The notes beneath the pieces were generated by a model. That model was not told the origin of the DNA. It ran no database searches and saw nothing but the letters and a program-made list of their open reading frames with translations. From Desulfovibrio sp. (GTDB lineage Bacteria > Desulfobacterota > Desulfovibrionia > Desulfovibrionales > Desulfovibrionaceae): a DNA stretch of 64,000 nucleotides. Location of the stretch: contig NZ_JAHZCJ010000010.1 of assembly GCF_019422935.1 (NCBI RefSeq), positions 1-64,000 of the forward strand, read 5' to 3'. A program made the position numbers and the translations under genes. This document shows, one piece after another, positions 37,107-48,352 of this stretch; the stretch's first letter is position 1, and every line of letters starts with the position of its first letter.

Positions 37107-39506
37107 ATGATTCACGCCCGCACGCTCAACGCCCTCGAATTTCACCGCATTGCTGATCACCTTTCGGAATTGTGCCTTTCCGGCGTAGGCCGGGAACGCG
37201 CCAGGGCCATTGCCCCCCTTGAAGATGCAGAGGCTGTAACGCTTGCCGCGCGCATCTATGAGGAAGCCGCCGACTGGGCCAGCCGCCCTGCCGCAGGCGG
37301 CGCGGTTTTCTGCGTCTGCTCCTTCCCCGATGTCAGCGGCATGCTGCGCGCTGCGGCCACCAGCCGCGCCCAAACTTTTCAGCCCGATGTGGATGCCTTC
37401 TGGGCGCTGCGCGAGGTGCTGCGCCTTGCCAGAGACGCCCACGCCTCCATTGCCCAGCCCGAAGCCGCCACCCGCTGGCCGCACCTGATGGCCATGGCCG
37501 ACGGCTCCCCCCTGCCGGTTCAGCTCACCGCAGCCCTTTTGCGCTGTATTTCTGACGACGGCCTGCTGCGTGATGAAAGCTCGCCCGAGCTGTACCGCCT
37601 GCGCGGCGAACTGCGCCGCCTGCACCAGAGCTGCATGCGCAAGGTCAAGGATTTTGCCCAGCAGTACAACATGCTGGCCTATCTGCAAGACGAGTTCATG
37701 ACCCTCTCGTCCGACCGTTACGTGCTGCCCCTCAAGGCCAACTTCAAGGGCCGCATGCAGGGCATCATTCACGACTGGTCGCAAACGGGCGAGACCTGCT
37801 ATTTTGAGCCCATGTTTCTGGTGGAAATCAACAACCGCCTGCAAGAATTGAAGCGCGAAGAGCGCGAAGAAGAACGCAAGGTTCTGGTCTATCTGCGCAG
37901 CCTGCTTGAGGCGGAGCTGCCCGGCGCGCGCGCAGCCCTTGAACTGCTGGCCCAGCTTGATGTTTTGCAGGCCAAGCGCAGGCTTGCCGCCCTTTTTGAT
38001 GGCCGCTCGCTGCCCCTCACCCCTGTGGCGGAGGGTATTCAGCTTCTTGACGCCCGCCACCCCCTGCTCATGCTCAACCGCGTGGCCGAATCCGGCAAGG
38101 ACGGTTCCAAGGGCGCTGCCGCTGCCCACAGCAAGGTGCGGCCTCTGGATATCGTGCTGCGCCCCGGCGAGCGCGCTCTGGTCATCACCGGAGGCAATGC
38201 GGGCGGCAAAACCGTATGCCTCAAGACACTTGGCCTCATTGCTGCCATGACTTTGAGTGGCCTGCCCGTGCCTGTGGGCGCGGGTTCGCACCTGCCCTGG
38301 TTCAGCAGGCTGGATGCCTTTATCGGCGACGAGCAGAGCCTTGCGGACAACGTTTCCACTTTCACCGCCCAGATTGAGCACCTCGCCAAGGCCTGGAAGC
38401 ACCTTGACGCCAGCAGCCTTGTGCTGCTTGACGAATTTGGCGCAGGTACAGACCCGGCCCAGGGCGCTGCCCTTGCGCAGGCAGTACTTGACGAATTGCT
38501 GGACAAACATACCTTTGTTCTGTCGGCAACGCATTTCCCCGCGCTCAAAAGCTATGCCCTCACGCGCGAAGGCGCACGGGCGGCCTCCATGCTCTTTGAT
38601 CCCCAAAGCAAAAAGCCTTTGTTCCGGCTTGCTTACGATCAGGTCGGGGCCAGTCAGGCACTGGATGTGGCGCGCGAGCACGGCCTTGCCGAAAGCATTG
38701 TTCGCCGGGCGGAGCATTACCTTTTGCAGGACGGGCAGGACGCCACGGCCCTGCTTGGCAGGCTCAATGATCTGGCTGCGAAGCGGGAGGAAGAGCTGGC
38801 GGAACTCAAACGCGAGCAGGATAAAACCCGCCGTCAGACGCAGGATCTGCGCGAAAAGCTTGAGAAGGAGCGCCTCCGCCTGCACGACGAGGTTCGAGCC
38901 CAGGCTGGCGACCTCATGCGCGCATGGAAGGAAGGCCGCGCCACCCACAAGCAGGCGCTCAAGGAAATGTCGCGTCTGCGGGCTTCGCTTGCCCCAGCGC
39001 AGGATGAAACTGCGGAAGGCGCGTCCGTGCTGCCTCAGCCCCAGACCTTTGCGGCCGGGCAGGAAGTGTTGCACACCGTGTTCAACAAGCGCGGTGTCAT
39101 CACAGATGTGGACGAACGGCGCGGGCGGGTGCGGCTGGAAATGAACGGCGTGAACCTCTGGGCAGAAATGAAGGCCCTGCGCGTGCCAGGCCAGACAGCG
39201 CCAAGCCCCTCCAAAAGCGCCCTCAGGGGCGTTGTGGGCCGCACATCCGCCAGTGACGAGGCAGCATCCCTGCGCCTTGATATGCGCGGCATGCGCGCGG
39301 ACGTTGCGCTGGCAGAGCTGGAACGCTTTATGGACAAGGCCTTGCTGGCAGGATTTTCAGAAGTGGAAGTGGTACACGGCAGGGGTACGGGCGCGCTGCG
39401 CCGCCAGGTGCATGATTTTTTGCGGAGTTTCCCCGCTGTGGGGCAGTTTGCCCTTGCGCCGGAAGACCGGGGCGGCGATGGCATGACCATAGTAACCTTT
39501 CGCTAA
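37107..39506 (+). CDS. mutS2: MutS2-family protein with Smr domain
   Basis: MutS-related ATPase without the mismatch-binding domain; family members suppress recombination or rescue collided ribosomes. The 799 residues comprise a helical core/clamp region to about 340, the ATPase with Walker A GGNAGGKT (about 362-369) and Walker B VLLDEFGAGTDPAQGAAL, a Lys/Glu/Arg-rich coiled coil (about 560-620, REEELAELKREQDKTRRQ), a KOW-like segment and a C-terminal Smr nuclease domain with LDMRGMRAD and VVHGRGTGALR. LDMRG replaces the common LDLRG. TTAAGGCAG precedes the ATG. It is 17 bp upstream of dnaG. Confidence 0.95.
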   Translation: MIHARTLNALEFHRIADHLSELCLSGVGRERARAIAPLEDAEAVTLAARIYEEAADWASRPAAGGAVFCVCSFPDVSGMLRAAATSRAQTFQPDVDAFWALREVLRLARDAHASIAQPEAATRWPHLMAMADGSPLPVQLTAALLRCISDDGLLRDESSPELYRLRGELRRLHQSCMRKVKDFAQQYNMLAYLQDEFMTLSSDRYVLPLKANFKGRMQGIIHDWSQTGETCYFEPMFLVEINNRLQELKREEREEERKVLVYLRSLLEAELPGARAALELLAQLDVLQAKRRLAALFDGRSLPLTPVAEGIQLLDARHPLLMLNRVAESGKDGSKGAAAAHSKVRPLDIVLRPGERALVITGGNAGGKTVCLKTLGLIAAMTLSGLPVPVGAGSHLPWFSRLDAFIGDEQSLADNVSTFTAQIEHLAKAWKHLDASSLVLLDEFGAGTDPAQGAALAQAVLDELLDKHTFVLSATHFPALKSYALTREGARAASMLFDPQSKKPLFRLAYDQVGASQALDVAREHGLAESIVRRAEHYLLQDGQDATALLGRLNDLAAKREEELAELKREQDKTRRQTQDLREKLEKERLRLHDEVRAQAGDLMRAWKEGRATHKQALKEMSRLRASLAPAQDETAEGASVLPQPQTFAAGQEVLHTVFNKRGVITDVDERRGRVRLEMNGVNLWAEMKALRVPGQTAPSPSKSALRGVVGRTSASDEAASLRLDMRGMRADVALAELERFMDKALLAGFSEVEVVHGRGTGALRRQVHDFLRSFPAVGQFALAPEDRGGDGMTIVTFR

Positions 39507-39523
39507 TTACGGGCGTGTGACCC

Positions 39524-41243
39524 ATGCAGTCCAGGGACGCAATCCGCGCCATTAAAGAGCGCCTGAATATCGTTGACGTGGTGCGCCGCTATGTTGAGCT
39601 GAAGCGCAACGGGCCGCGCTGGGTGGCGCCCTGCCCGTTCCATCAGGAAACCAAGCCGTCCTTTTCCGTCAACGAAGATCAGGGGCTTTTTTACTGTTTC
39701 GGCTGCCACGCCTCGGGCGATATTTTTGATTTTTACAGCCGCATCAACGGGTTGGAGTTTAAGGAAACGCTTGAACAACTGGCGGCGGAAGCTGGCATTA
39801 CCATTGACCGAGGCCCTCGTGATCCTCAGCGGGACGGGCAGGAACGCAAGCAGCGCTCGGCGCGGCAGCAGATGCTGCGCATGTATGAGCTTGCGGCAGG
39901 CCATTTTGCCTCGGCCCTGCAAAGCCCCGAGGCGGAAGAATGCAGACGGTATATAGAAAAACGCGATTTGAGCGATGAGATAGTACAGCGCTTTGGCCTT
40001 GGCTGGGCCAGACGCGAATGGCAGTCGCTGGCTGATGCCCTGCGCCGTGCGGGTTTTGACATGCGCATGGCTGCGGAAGCCGGCCTTGTAGGACAGGCGA
40101 GCAGCGGGCGGCCTTACGACAGGTTTCGCGGGCGGCTCATTTTTCCCATCAAGAGTCTTTCCAACCAGATAATTGCCTTTGGCGGGCGCATTATCGCCGA
40201 TGAGGAAGAAGCCAAATACATCAACAGCGCCGACACGCCCCTCTACAAGAAGGGCGAGCACCTTTACGGGCTGGCGCAGGCGCGGCGCGGCATTGTGACC
40301 AAAGGCCGAGCAATGTTGACAGAAGGCTACATGGACGTGCTCACCCTGCACCAGTTCGGCTACGACAATGCCGTTGGCGTGCTTGGCACGGCCCTGACGC
40401 CTGAACAGATAAAACGCCTTTCGGGCTTTGCATCGCAAATGACCCTGCTGTTTGACGGTGACCGCGCCGGACGCAAGGCAGCTTTGCGCTCGTGCGAAAT
40501 GCTGCTCACGCGCGGCCTTTCGTGCAGCGTGGTGATCATGCCCGAAGGTGAAGACATAGACAGTTTGCTGCGCGGCGCTGGCCCCGAGGCCTTTGAGGCC
40601 TTGCAGGCACAGGCCCCGGACGGTCTGCGCTTTTGCGTGGACGTGCTCAAGGCACTGGCACCGCGCGAAACAGTGGAATGGGCGCGCAATTTTTTGCGCC
40701 AGCTGGATATTCCAGAGCTGATCAGCCCCTACATTTCGCGGCTGGCGGCTCATTTGCAGCTTTCGGAAGCCGACCTGCGCGAGGGCGTTGCCGGGGCGCG
40801 GGGGCAACGCAAAGACGGCCAGCCACAAGGAGTCTCCGCCTCGCGGACGCGCCAGAACATACGCGACCGCGAAATAATGATGTTTGCCGTGCGGTATCCC
40901 CACCGCCTGCGGGACATGCAGGAAATGGGGGCAGACCTTGCCTTGAGGTCTGAAATCGCCCGGAGGCTGTGGGACAAGATTGAAACCCACGGCCCGGAAG
41001 AAGTGTTTCATCAGCTTGACGAACGGGAAAAAAACTTCTGGTGCAAATGTCGCGGCCCGGAAGCCGCACCATGCGACAGCGGCGAAAAAGAACTCGAATT
41101 ATTGCGACAGTCGCTAGATCAATACTACGCCTCAGCTCAGGCCTCCTCCCTGTCCGCTGCTATGCGGGCCAATACAGGCATAGGTGACTTTGAAGCTGAT
41201 TTGGATTATCTTCGCGCACTTAAGGAAACCTTGGAGAAAGGGC

Positions 41244-41257
<14 letters not shown>
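39524..41257 (+). CDS. dnaG: DNA primase
   Basis: Makes RNA primers for replication. The CHC2 zinc finger is complete (Cys37, His40, Cys58, Cys61 in [14 protein letters not shown] and [10 protein letters not shown]). The RNA-polymerase core follows ([23 protein letters not shown] and [20 protein letters not shown]), then the TOPRIM metal site around LTEGYMDVL and [16 protein letters not shown]. The C-terminal DnaB-interaction part is divergent, as usual. Length 577 is normal. No strong ribosome site is seen, so coupling to mutS2 is possible. Its end overlaps the rpoD start by 14 bp. Confidence 0.97.
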
Positions 41258-43013
<1,756 letters not shown>

Positions 43014-43020
43014 TTCATTG

Positions 43021-43068
43021 TGCAAGCCCGGCGGGTTGACCTGCCGGGCTTGCACGTTCATTGTTTTA
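43021..43068 (+). terminator. Terminator of the rpoD block
   Basis: A 12-bp perfect stem (43021-43032 with 43043-43054), 10-nt loop, followed by CGTTCATTGTTTT. It begins 7 bp after the rpoD stop. The T-run is interrupted, so efficiency is uncertain. Confidence 0.7.
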
Positions 43069-43113
43069 GCGCATATTCAGCCACACAGACAGCAACGGAC
43101 GAGCACCGCACCC

Positions 43114-43848
43114 ATGCTGAGCCACATGCAACAGCGTTTCCGCTGGCCCCAATTTTCGGGCGGCAAAAATCATACTACAGCGCATGCCTTTGCGCTGATT
43201 CTTCTGTGCCTGCTGGCACTGACCAGTGTTGCTGGCGCTGCGCCTGCGGCAGAGTCCCTGCCCAATCCGCAGGGTAAGGTCGCCAAGTGTTTTGACGGCG
43301 ACACGTTAAAACTCACAGATCGCCGCACAGTGCGCCTTGCGGGCATTGACGCCCCTGAAATGGATCGGGGCAAGCATAAGCCGCAGTACTACGCCCGCGA
43401 AGCCTTTGACCAGCTCACCAAGCTGGCTCAGGGCAAGGATGTGCGCCTTGTGGCCGTGGATGCCAAGGGCAAGGATCATTACGGGCGCGTGGTGGCCGAT
43501 GTCATCCTGCCTGACGGGCACTCCCTGTCCGACACCATGATTCGCAACGGTGCGGCCTTTGTGTATCCGCACAACGACCTTAATCCCCATTTTCAGGAAA
43601 GGCTGCGCAAGCTCCAGCACGAGGCCATTGCCGCTCGGCGTGGCATGTGGGCGCATGTGCTCACCCTGCCCGCCGCCAAAAAGACCTATCTGGGCAACCG
43701 CGAATCCATGCGCTTTTTCCCCACTGACTGCGCTGAAGTACAGCACATAAAGCCCCGCAACCGCGTGTTTTTTGGCACGCTCATGGATGCGTTCATGGCT
43801 GGCTACGCCCCGGCGCGTCCCTGCAACTTCTGGCCGCAAGTAAAATGA
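43114..43848 (+). CDS. Thermonuclease-family (SNase-like) exported nuclease
   Basis: A 244-residue protein with an N-terminal signal/anchor ([23 protein letters not shown], about 23-45) and a staphylococcal-nuclease domain. The calcium/active-site residues are visible: Asp61 in DGDT, Arg74, Asp79 and Glu82 in RLAGIDAPE, and Arg125 in DHYGRVVAD. It should cleave DNA or RNA outside the cytoplasm. The C-terminal 60 residues are unassigned. A GGACGAG site precedes the ATG at 43114; a second ATG four codons on is possible. Its stop overlaps the queC start (ATGA). Confidence 0.87.
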   Translation: MLSHMQQRFRWPQFSGGKNHTTAHAFALILLCLLALTSVAGAAPAAESLPNPQGKVAKCFDGDTLKLTDRRTVRLAGIDAPEMDRGKHKPQYYAREAFDQLTKLAQGKDVRLVAVDAKGKDHYGRVVADVILPDGHSLSDTMIRNGAAFVYPHNDLNPHFQERLRKLQHEAIAARRGMWAHVLTLPAAKKTYLGNRESMRFFPTDCAEVQHIKPRNRVFFGTLMDAFMAGYAPARPCNFWPQVK

Positions 43849-44603
43849 ACACCACTTCTCCCCTGCTTGAACAACAGGCTCTGGTCATATTTTCCGGCGG
43901 GCAGGATTCCGCCACGTGCCTTGCTTGGGCGCTCAGCCGCTTCAAACGGGTGCTGACGCTGGGCTTTGACTACGGACAGCGTCACTCTGTGGAGCTTGCC
44001 TGCCGCAAGCGCGTGCGCGAGGGCATTGCCGCTCTCAACCCGCAGTGGGCGCAACGGCTTGGGCCGGACACCCTGCTTAATCTCGATATTTTCCGCCAGC
44101 TGGCAGACACTGCCCTGACCTCTGACGCGCCCATTGAAGAGCACGGCGCCAACGGCCTGCCCAACACCTTTGTGCCTGGCCGCAACCTCATATTTATTCT
44201 GCACGCCGCTGCCTGGGCTTACGCCAAGGAAATCCGCCACATGGTGCTGGGCGTTTGCCAGAGCGATTACTCCGGCTATCCCGACTGCCGGGACGACAGC
44301 ATCAAGGCCATGCAGGTTGCCATAAACAGCGGCATGGACGCCAGTTTTACGCTGCACACTCCACTCATGTGGCGCAGCAAAAAAGACGCCTGGATGCTGG
44401 CCCGCAGCCTTGGCGGCGATGCGCTGGTCAACCTGATTGTGGAAGAAAGCCACACCTGCTACATGGGGCAGCGCGGCCAGCGCTACCCATGGGGTTATGG
44501 CTGCGGCGACTGCCCGGCCTGCCGCCTGCGCGCTGCGGGTTATACCGCCTATGCCGAGGCGCAGGCAGCCTGCGCGCAAAACCCGCTGGAGGATGAGGCC
44601 TGA
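43845..44603 (+). CDS. queC: 7-cyano-7-deazaguanine synthase QueC
   Basis: ATP-dependent enzyme that converts 7-carboxy-7-deazaguanine to preQ0 for queuosine in tRNA. The 252-residue protein shows the PP-loop SGGQDS at residues 17-22, [39 protein letters not shown], and the zinc-binding cysteines in CYMGQRG and [13 protein letters not shown] near the C-terminus. It overlaps the nuclease stop by 4 bp and the next gene by 1 bp. Other queuosine genes are not in this window. Confidence 0.96.
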   Translation: MNTTSPLLEQQALVIFSGGQDSATCLAWALSRFKRVLTLGFDYGQRHSVELACRKRVREGIAALNPQWAQRLGPDTLLNLDIFRQLADTALTSDAPIEEHGANGLPNTFVPGRNLIFILHAAAWAYAKEIRHMVLGVCQSDYSGYPDCRDDSIKAMQVAINSGMDASFTLHTPLMWRSKKDAWMLARSLGGDALVNLIVEESHTCYMGQRGQRYPWGYGCGDCPACRLRAAGYTAYAEAQAACAQNPLEDEA

Positions 44604-45148
44604 TGTCCAAAAAACTGCTTAGCGCGGCTCAGGGTGTGGAAGCGGCCTGTATTCTGTTTCAGCTCAACAGCAAGACTGCCGACATCATCAATATGGCCAG
44701 CGGCGCGCAGATGCCGGATGAATATCTGTCAGGCCCCGGTGCGGATATGTTCTGCGCGGAGTGGCGGGCCTTTGTGCATGCTGTGGTTACGGCCGCCATC
44801 ATGCACCACGCGCCCAATACCGTGTTTTTGGCCTATCTGCGCCAGACAGGCAATCTGCTGGCCGCCGCAAGCAATGACTTTGACAGCGCGGACGAAAAAG
44901 CGGTCAACGCAGCCCTCAACTCCTTTGTGGACGGCCCCTTTGCCGAATACATGCCCCTGCTCGCGCAGGAACAGCAGGTTCGCTGCCCGGAACTGTTCTG
45001 CCAGCGCCTTGCGGTGCAGGCCGCCAACCTGCGCGGTCAGGCCTCCCCGCCGGACGACCACGCCAAGGCCCGCCTCGCTGCTGTTATGGCCCTGATTATC
45101 AGCGCCGTGTGGGACAAACTGGAACAGTACGATATTCAGCCAGACTAG
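44603..45148 (+). CDS. Hypothetical protein following queC (181 aa)
   Basis: I do not recognise this protein. It has no signal peptide or clear membrane helix and looks mostly alpha-helical (LSAAQGVEAACILFQLNSKTA, AEWRAFVHAVVTAAIMHH, LAAVMALIISAVWDKL). Its three cysteines (in AACIL, MFCAE and RCPELFC) are scattered, with no metal motif. Its ATG shares the A of the queC TGA stop, so it is translated with queC, and a palindromic terminator follows. A role near queuosine or tRNA metabolism is only a context guess. Confidence 0.82.
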   Translation: MSKKLLSAAQGVEAACILFQLNSKTADIINMASGAQMPDEYLSGPGADMFCAEWRAFVHAVVTAAIMHHAPNTVFLAYLRQTGNLLAAASNDFDSADEKAVNAALNSFVDGPFAEYMPLLAQEQQVRCPELFCQRLAVQAANLRGQASPPDDHAKARLAAVMALIISAVWDKLEQYDIQPD

Positions 45149-45232
45149 ACTGCGTGTGGCAGAATATTTTCATTCTGATCCAGAAATACTAGGGCGCAGT
45201 GCCGCAAAATAATTTTCTGCCCAGAATACAAG

Positions 45233-45268
45233 ACTGCCGGGATTTTGATGCATCAAAATCCCGGCAGT
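45233..45268. terminator. Palindromic bidirectional terminator
   Basis: A perfect 36-bp palindrome centred between 45250 and 45251, so an RNA from either strand folds into the same hairpin. It lies between the convergent queC operon and dxs, 85 bp past the former and 25 bp past the latter. T-rich sequence follows on the plus strand only. Confidence 0.8.
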
Positions 45269-45292
45269 TTCATTTTCAACACGGCGCAAAGG

Positions 45293-47194
45293 CTATTTTT
45301 TTCCCAAAAGTTCCAGCATTGCCTGGGCGATATTATTGGTGCGCAGGCCCACAAGCTCGCGCAGGCGCAACTGGCTGCCGTGCTCCACAAAGTGGTCGGG
45401 CAGGCCAAGGCGTTTGATGCGCTGCCCGCGCATAAGGCCACGGTCATTCCAGAATTCCAGCACTGCGGACGAAAAACCGCCAGCCAGCACGCCTTCTTCC
45501 ACCATAAGAATACGGTCAAAGTTCTGGGCGATTTCGGCCAGTTGTTCTTCCGGCAAGGGTTTGATCCAGACCGGGTCAAACACAAGGGGCTTCACGCCTG
45601 TCTGCCGTTCCACCATGGCCGCAGCCTCCAGCGCAGGATGCGCGCGGTTGCCCACAGCTATCACAGCAAGGCCTTCGCCCTGTTGCAGCACTTCGCCCCT
45701 GCCGGGGGTCAGCAGGCGGGGCGCTCCGTCGGGGGCAACGCCAAAGGCGCTGCCGCGCGGGTACCGCAGGGCGCAGGGGCCGGGATGGCACAGGGCTGTA
45801 TGCAGGCAGTGCCGCAACAGATTTTCATCGCGTGGGGCCAGCATGGAGATATTGGGAATATGCCGCAGGTAGGCGATATCAAAAGCGCCGTGGTGGGTCG
45901 CGCCATCCTCGCCCACAAGGCCCGCGCGGTCTACGCAGAAGGTAACGGGCAGGTTTTGCAGGCAGACATCGTGCACCACCTGATCGTACGAACGCTGCAA
46001 AAAGGTGGAATACACGGCCAGCGCGGGCCGATAGCCCTGACTGGCAAGGCCTGCCGCAAAGGTCACGGCGTGCTGCTCGCAAATGCCCACATCCACAAAG
46101 CGGTCGGGGAAGCGCGCGCGGAACTTGTCCGTGCCGGTGCCTTCGGGCATGGCCGCCGTGATGGCAATGATCTTGTCGTTATGCTCGGCAAGCTCGGTCA
46201 GCGTATTGCTGAACACCGTGGTGAACGAAGGCAGTTTGGCTGTGGAGGCCACGGGCTGCCCGGTTTCGGGCGTGAACAGGCCGATTCCGTGGTACAGTGT
46301 GGGATTTTTTTCCGCCGGACCGTAGCCCTTGCCCTTCTGGGTGCGCACATGCAGCAGCACCGGACCGTCCTCAATGGCGGCGGCCATTTCCAGATGGCGG
46401 CGCAGGCTTGTGATGTCGTGCCCGTCCACCGGGCCGATGTAGTTGAAGCGAAAAGCCTCAAACAGCATGCCCGGCGTAAAGAAGGACTTGAAGCTCCACT
46501 CGCCGCGCATGGCGTACACGGCCAGCTTCTGGCCGATGCGCGGGATGGAACGCAGAAAATTGAGCACTTCCTTACGGGTTTGACGCACCCAGCGCTGCGA
46601 CAGCGTGCGGCTCAAAAACAGCGAAAGCGCGCCCACATTGGGCGAAATGGACATTTCATTGTCGTTGAGCACCACAATGAGCCGCCGCCCCATGTGCCCG
46701 GCGAGATTCAGGCCCTCAAAGGCCTCACCCGCCGTCAGCGAGCCATCGCCAATCACGGCCAGCACGTGGTGTTTGAGACAGGAAAGATCCCGGGCCAAGG
46801 CCATGCCCAGGGCCGCAGAAATGGAGGTGGAGGAATGCCCCACGCCAAAATGGTCGTACGGGCTTTCTGCCATGCGCGGAAAGCCGGAAATGCCGCCAAA
46901 AGACCGCAGGGTGTGAAAATCCTTGGCGCGCCCGGTCAGCAGCTTGTAGGCGTAGGCCTGATGCCCCACGTCCCAGATGAGCTTGTCGTGCTCCACATTA
47001 AAGGTCGCCAGCAGGGCCAGCGTCAGCTCGACCACGCCCAGCGAGGGCGCAAGGTGCCCGCCGTTGCGGGAGACGGTTTCAATGATGCGGCTGCGCACCT
47101 CGCCAGCCAGTTGGGCAAGCTGCGCGTCAGAAAATTTGTTCAGTTGCGCCGGGCTGCTCACAGCATCCAGCAATGGGCTCTCTGTGGTGTCCAT
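45293..47194 (-). CDS. dxs: 1-deoxy-D-xylulose-5-phosphate synthase
   Basis: Thiamine-diphosphate enzyme that joins pyruvate and glyceraldehyde-3-phosphate, the first step of the MEP isoprenoid pathway. The 633 residues include the N-terminal HLAPSLGVVELTLAL, the ThDP motif VIGDGSLTAGEAFEGLN ending in NDNEMSISPN, the transketolase Pyr domain with DVGICEQHAVTFAAG, and the C-terminal domain with MVEEGVLAGGF. It begins directly after the ispA stop with no spacer and is the last gene of the xseA-M23-xseB-ispA-dxs run. Confidence 0.98.
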   Translation of the reverse strand: MDTTESPLLDAVSSPAQLNKFSDAQLAQLAGEVRSRIIETVSRNGGHLAPSLGVVELTLALLATFNVEHDKLIWDVGHQAYAYKLLTGRAKDFHTLRSFGGISGFPRMAESPYDHFGVGHSSTSISAALGMALARDLSCLKHHVLAVIGDGSLTAGEAFEGLNLAGHMGRRLIVVLNDNEMSISPNVGALSLFLSRTLSQRWVRQTRKEVLNFLRSIPRIGQKLAVYAMRGEWSFKSFFTPGMLFEAFRFNYIGPVDGHDITSLRRHLEMAAAIEDGPVLLHVRTQKGKGYGPAEKNPTLYHGIGLFTPETGQPVASTAKLPSFTTVFSNTLTELAEHNDKIIAITAAMPEGTGTDKFRARFPDRFVDVGICEQHAVTFAAGLASQGYRPALAVYSTFLQRSYDQVVHDVCLQNLPVTFCVDRAGLVGEDGATHHGAFDIAYLRHIPNISMLAPRDENLLRHCLHTALCHPGPCALRYPRGSAFGVAPDGAPRLLTPGRGEVLQQGEGLAVIAVGNRAHPALEAAAMVERQTGVKPLVFDPVWIKPLPEEQLAEIAQNFDRILMVEEGVLAGGFSSAVLEFWNDRGLMRGQRIKRLGLPDHFVEHGSQLRLRELVGLRTNNIAQAMLELLGKK

Positions 47195-48088
47195 CTAGGC
47201 CGCCCTCGTTACCGTGTAGTCGGCCAATGCGCGCAGAAAATCCGCTTCCTGCCCGTCAAACGGGGCCAGCGCGTCCTGCGCGGCCTGAGCCTGCGCGCGC
47301 GCCAGTTCACGGCTTTTTTCAAGCCCCAGCAGGGCGGGATAGGTGCTCTTGCCCTGTTCCTCATCGCTGCCCGCAGGTTTGCCCAGGGTTTCAGTGTCGG
47401 AAACCACATCAAGGATGTCGTCCGCAATCTGAAAAGCCACGCCAAGCGCAGCGCCGTAGGCGGCAATGGCCTCGCGCGCGGTCGTTTCCGCCCCGGCAAG
47501 AATGGCCCCGCATACGCACGATGCCCGCAGCAGCGCCCCTGTTTTCATGGCGTGCACGGCGCGCATCTGCTCAAGTGTGATGGAAGACGCCCCCGTGTAG
47601 ATCATGTCCCATTCCTGCCCGCCCACCATGCCGGAAGACCCCGCCGCAAATGAAAGCTCGGACACGGCGTCCAGCACACGGTCCGGGGCTTCTGCGGTGC
47701 GGCACATGACCATGAAGGCGTCCGTCAGCAGGCCATCGCCCGCCAGTATGGCCGTGGCTTCGTCAAATGCCTTGTGGTTCGAGGGCTTGCCCCGGCGCAG
47801 ATCATCGTTATCCATGGCGGGGAGGTCGTCATGGATGAGAGAATAGGTGTGGATCATCTCGATAGCGGCAGCAAAGGGCATGCTGCGCTGTGGCGAAAGG
47901 CCGCACAGGGCGGCAGTGCTTAGGCACAAAACAGGGCGCAAACGCTTGCCCCCGGCTTGCAGGCTGTACAGCATGGAATCCTTGAGTCTCTGCGGCACAT
48001 CGCGGCCATCAAGACAGGTGGCCAGATAGGCTTCCACATCCTTGCCCCGCGCGTGCAGCAGGGCCTTCATGTCAGCAACGCTCATCAT
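47195..48088 (-). CDS. ispA: Polyprenyl (farnesyl/geranyl-type) diphosphate synthase
   Basis: Head-to-tail prenyl transferase making short-chain isoprenyl diphosphates for undecaprenol and quinones. The first Asp-rich motif is DDLPAMDNDDLRRGKPSNH (about 91-109), the second is DDILD in FQIADDILDVVSD, and GGKRLRPVL lies near residue 47. Length 297 fits FPP/GGPP synthases; chain length cannot be fixed by eye. Two adjacent ATGs are possible. It starts 3 bp after xseB and abuts dxs. Confidence 0.95.
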   Translation of the reverse strand: MMSVADMKALLHARGKDVEAYLATCLDGRDVPQRLKDSMLYSLQAGGKRLRPVLCLSTAALCGLSPQRSMPFAAAIEMIHTYSLIHDDLPAMDNDDLRRGKPSNHKAFDEATAILAGDGLLTDAFMVMCRTAEAPDRVLDAVSELSFAAGSSGMVGGQEWDMIYTGASSITLEQMRAVHAMKTGALLRASCVCGAILAGAETTAREAIAAYGAALGVAFQIADDILDVVSDTETLGKPAGSDEEQGKSTYPALLGLEKSRELARAQAQAAQDALAPFDGQEADFLRALADYTVTRAA

Positions 48089-48091
48089 CGC

Positions 48092-48352
48092 CTATTCCGC
48101 CTCCTCTTCTGCGTTCAGCCCGCTTGCCGCCACAGGGCGTGACTCAAGGGGACGAGCCTGACCATCCTGCCAGATTTCAAGCTCATGCCGGGCTTTGTCG
48201 AGCTGCTCGCGGCAATAGCGCGAGCACGCCGCTCCTTCCTTATACAGGGCCATGCCTTTTTCCAAGGGCAGGTCGCCGCTTTCAAGCGCCGCCACGATCT
48301 CCTGAAGCCGGGCCATCTTTTTTTCAAAAGTATTGTCTGTCTTGGCGCTCAT
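48092..48352 (-). CDS. xseB: Exodeoxyribonuclease VII small subunit
   Basis: Small helical subunit (86 aa) of exonuclease VII, which degrades single-stranded DNA from both ends. The family core is clear: FEKKMARLQEIVAALESGDLPLEKGMALYKEG followed by a Cys/Arg-rich helix. The acidic tail (LNAEEEAE) is typical. Its start overlaps the M23 peptidase stop by 4 bp (ATGA). Its partner xseA lies two genes upstream in the same run. Confidence 0.95.
   Translation of the reverse strand: MSAKTDNTFEKKMARLQEIVAALESGDLPLEKGMALYKEGAACSRYCREQLDKARHELEIWQDGQARPLESRPVAASGLNAEEEAE

Noticed and set aside
36874..37110. A 78-codon plus-strand ORF before mutS2
   Set aside because: Overlaps the mutS2 start region, lacks a ribosome site, and its translation is Cys/Ser/Arg-rich noise. 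The stretch is better described as structured non-coding DNA.
44833..45061. Minus-strand ORFs opposite the hypothetical gene after queC
   Set aside because: Short shadows with no signals. The plus-strand frame is tightly coupled to queC and ends before a terminator.
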